A DNA stretch of 7,157 bases, taken from assembly GCA_016184445.1 (NCBI GenBank), contig JACPCT010000190.1:1-7157 (forward strand), in the 5' to 3' direction. Both the position numbers and the translations under genes were made by a program. The notes under the pieces were generated by a model. It saw nothing but the letters and a program-made list of their open reading frames with translations, was not told the origin of the DNA and ran no database searches. Positions within the stretch are counted from its first letter, which is position 1, and every line of letters begins with the position of its first letter. Positions 6,769 through 7,157 of the stretch are shown here, piece by piece. The DNA is from Candidatus Tectimicrobiota bacterium. Lineage in GTDB: Bacteria > UBA8248.

Positions 6769-6793
6769 GGGCGACCGGCCGGTCGCCCCTACG
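6764..6793. repeat. Perfect 30-bp palindrome containing the hydroxylase stop codon
   Basis: Each arm reads CGTAGGGGCGACCGG from its own strand, and the two arms join at a GGCC centre. The TAG at 6766-6768 ends the hydroxylase frame. Such long GTAGGGGCG-type palindromes are the kind of dispersed REP-like element found in intergenic DNA of GC-rich bacteria. Placed between convergent genes, it could form a strong hairpin that ends or stabilises transcripts from both sides, though no T-run follows. Confidence 0.85.
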
Positions 6794-6829
6794 GAATACC
6801 TGTCCCCTTCGCACCCCCGATGAATTGGC

Positions 6830-6844
6830 AGGGGCCGCCCCTAC
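6830..6844. repeat. Second, partial copy of the repeat end
   Basis: AGGGGC-C-GCCCCT (6830-6842) followed by AC reproduces the nine bases CGCCCCTAC found at the right arm of the 30-bp palindrome (6784-6792). The two copies are about 50 bp apart in the same orientation, with GAATACCTG...GATGAATTGG between them. The rest of the 112-bp convergent gap (6769-6880) shows no gene. Confidence 0.5.
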
Positions 6845-6880
6845 AAACCACCCCAGCCGGGAGGCAGGGCCGGGTGCGCC

Positions 6881-7157
6881 TCAGCCGATCCCCAGGTGGG
6901 TGTGCTTGATCTCCTCGTTCGCCCAGAGCTCCCCGGGCGAGAGGTCGTGGACGACCCTTCCCTTCGTGACGATGTTCACCCGGTCCACCACCTTCAGGGC
7001 GAAGGGGGTGTTCTGCTCGACGAGGAGGATGGCGAGGCCCTCCCCCCTGAGCTTGCGGATGGCCTCGCCCATGTGCTGGATGATGAGGGGGGCGAGGCCC
7101 TCGGAGGGCTCGTCCAGGATGAGGCAGGCGGGGTTGGTCATGAGGGCGCGGGCGATG
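6881..7157 (-). CDS. livF: LivF-type branched-chain amino acid ABC transporter ATPase, C-terminal part (runs off right edge)
   Basis: These are the last 91 residues of an ABC ATPase of about 235 aa. The fragment begins in IARALM, just after the signature motif, and contains Walker B with the catalytic Glu and D-loop (CLILDEPSEGLAP). It then has ILLVEQNTPFAL, where Gln-Asn takes the place of the usual H-switch His, a normal trait of LivF proteins. The tail VVHDLSPGELWANEEIKHTHLG matches the LivF-specific end (ANE...YLG in Escherichia coli). It would energise import of branched-chain amino acids or, as often in environmental bacteria, aromatic acids, amides or other small organic compounds. It is convergent with the hydroxylase gene. 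Its partners (LivG, LivH, LivM, binding protein) would lie to the right. Confidence 0.93.
   Translation of the reverse strand, partial: IARALMTNPACLILDEPSEGLAPLIIQHMGEAIRKLRGEGLAILLVEQNTPFALKVVDRVNIVTKGRVVHDLSPGELWANEEIKHTHLGIG

Noticed and set aside
6764..6844. Possible CRISPR or tandem repeat
   Set aside because: There are only two unequal copies, the main one is a full palindrome, and there is no regular spacer structure or cas gene.

Overview
The window comes from a GC-rich bacterium (about 70% G+C by eye, with strong G/C preference at third codon positions). The gene types are a Bug/TctC-type solute-binding protein, a LivF-type ABC ATPase, a molybdenum hydroxylase large subunit, and an HDOD protein beside a hybrid histidine kinase. 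Together they suggest a metabolically versatile proteobacterium or an uncultivated soil or sediment lineage (deltaproteobacterial-, Rokubacteria- or Tectomicrobia-like). The sequence alone does not fix the taxon.

Layout. Positions 1-413 (minus) hold the start of a secreted tripartite-tricarboxylate-transporter-type binding protein that runs off the left edge. It has its own sigma70-like promoter near 580-609 and a leader of about 160 nt. Positions 695-4320 (minus) form a compact four-gene unit, in transcription order: a 107-aa protein resembling the N-terminal region of HD-GYP regulators, an HDOD protein with a TTG start, a cytosolic GAF-HisKA-HATPase-REC hybrid histidine kinase, and a DinB-like protein. 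The first three junctions are tight (11-bp gap, ATGA overlap, 25-bp gap), so co-transcription from a candidate extended -10 promoter at 4391-4399 is likely. Positions 4321-4554 are a divergent intergenic region. Positions 4555-6768 (plus) encode a molybdopterin-binding subunit of the xanthine dehydrogenase/aldehyde oxidase family. Positions 6881-7157 (minus) hold the C-terminal end of a LivF-type ATPase that enters from the right edge, convergent with the molybdoenzyme gene.

How the genes relate. The four-gene minus unit looks like a signalling module: the GAF kinase with a fused receiver is translationally coupled to an HDOD protein that keeps a full HD-type set of metal-ligand residues. The transport genes at both ends and the hydroxylase suggest uptake and oxidation of small organic compounds, but nothing in the sequence links the hydroxylase to either transporter.

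Most notable point: the hydroxylase reading frame ends inside a perfect 30-bp palindrome (6764-6793). The palindrome supplies the TAG stop, and the protein stops only 13 residues after its predicted catalytic glutamate, apparently lacking the usual family C-terminus. A second, partial copy of the repeat end lies about 50 bp downstream. I found no convincing wholly new system, RNA gene, CRISPR array or transposase.
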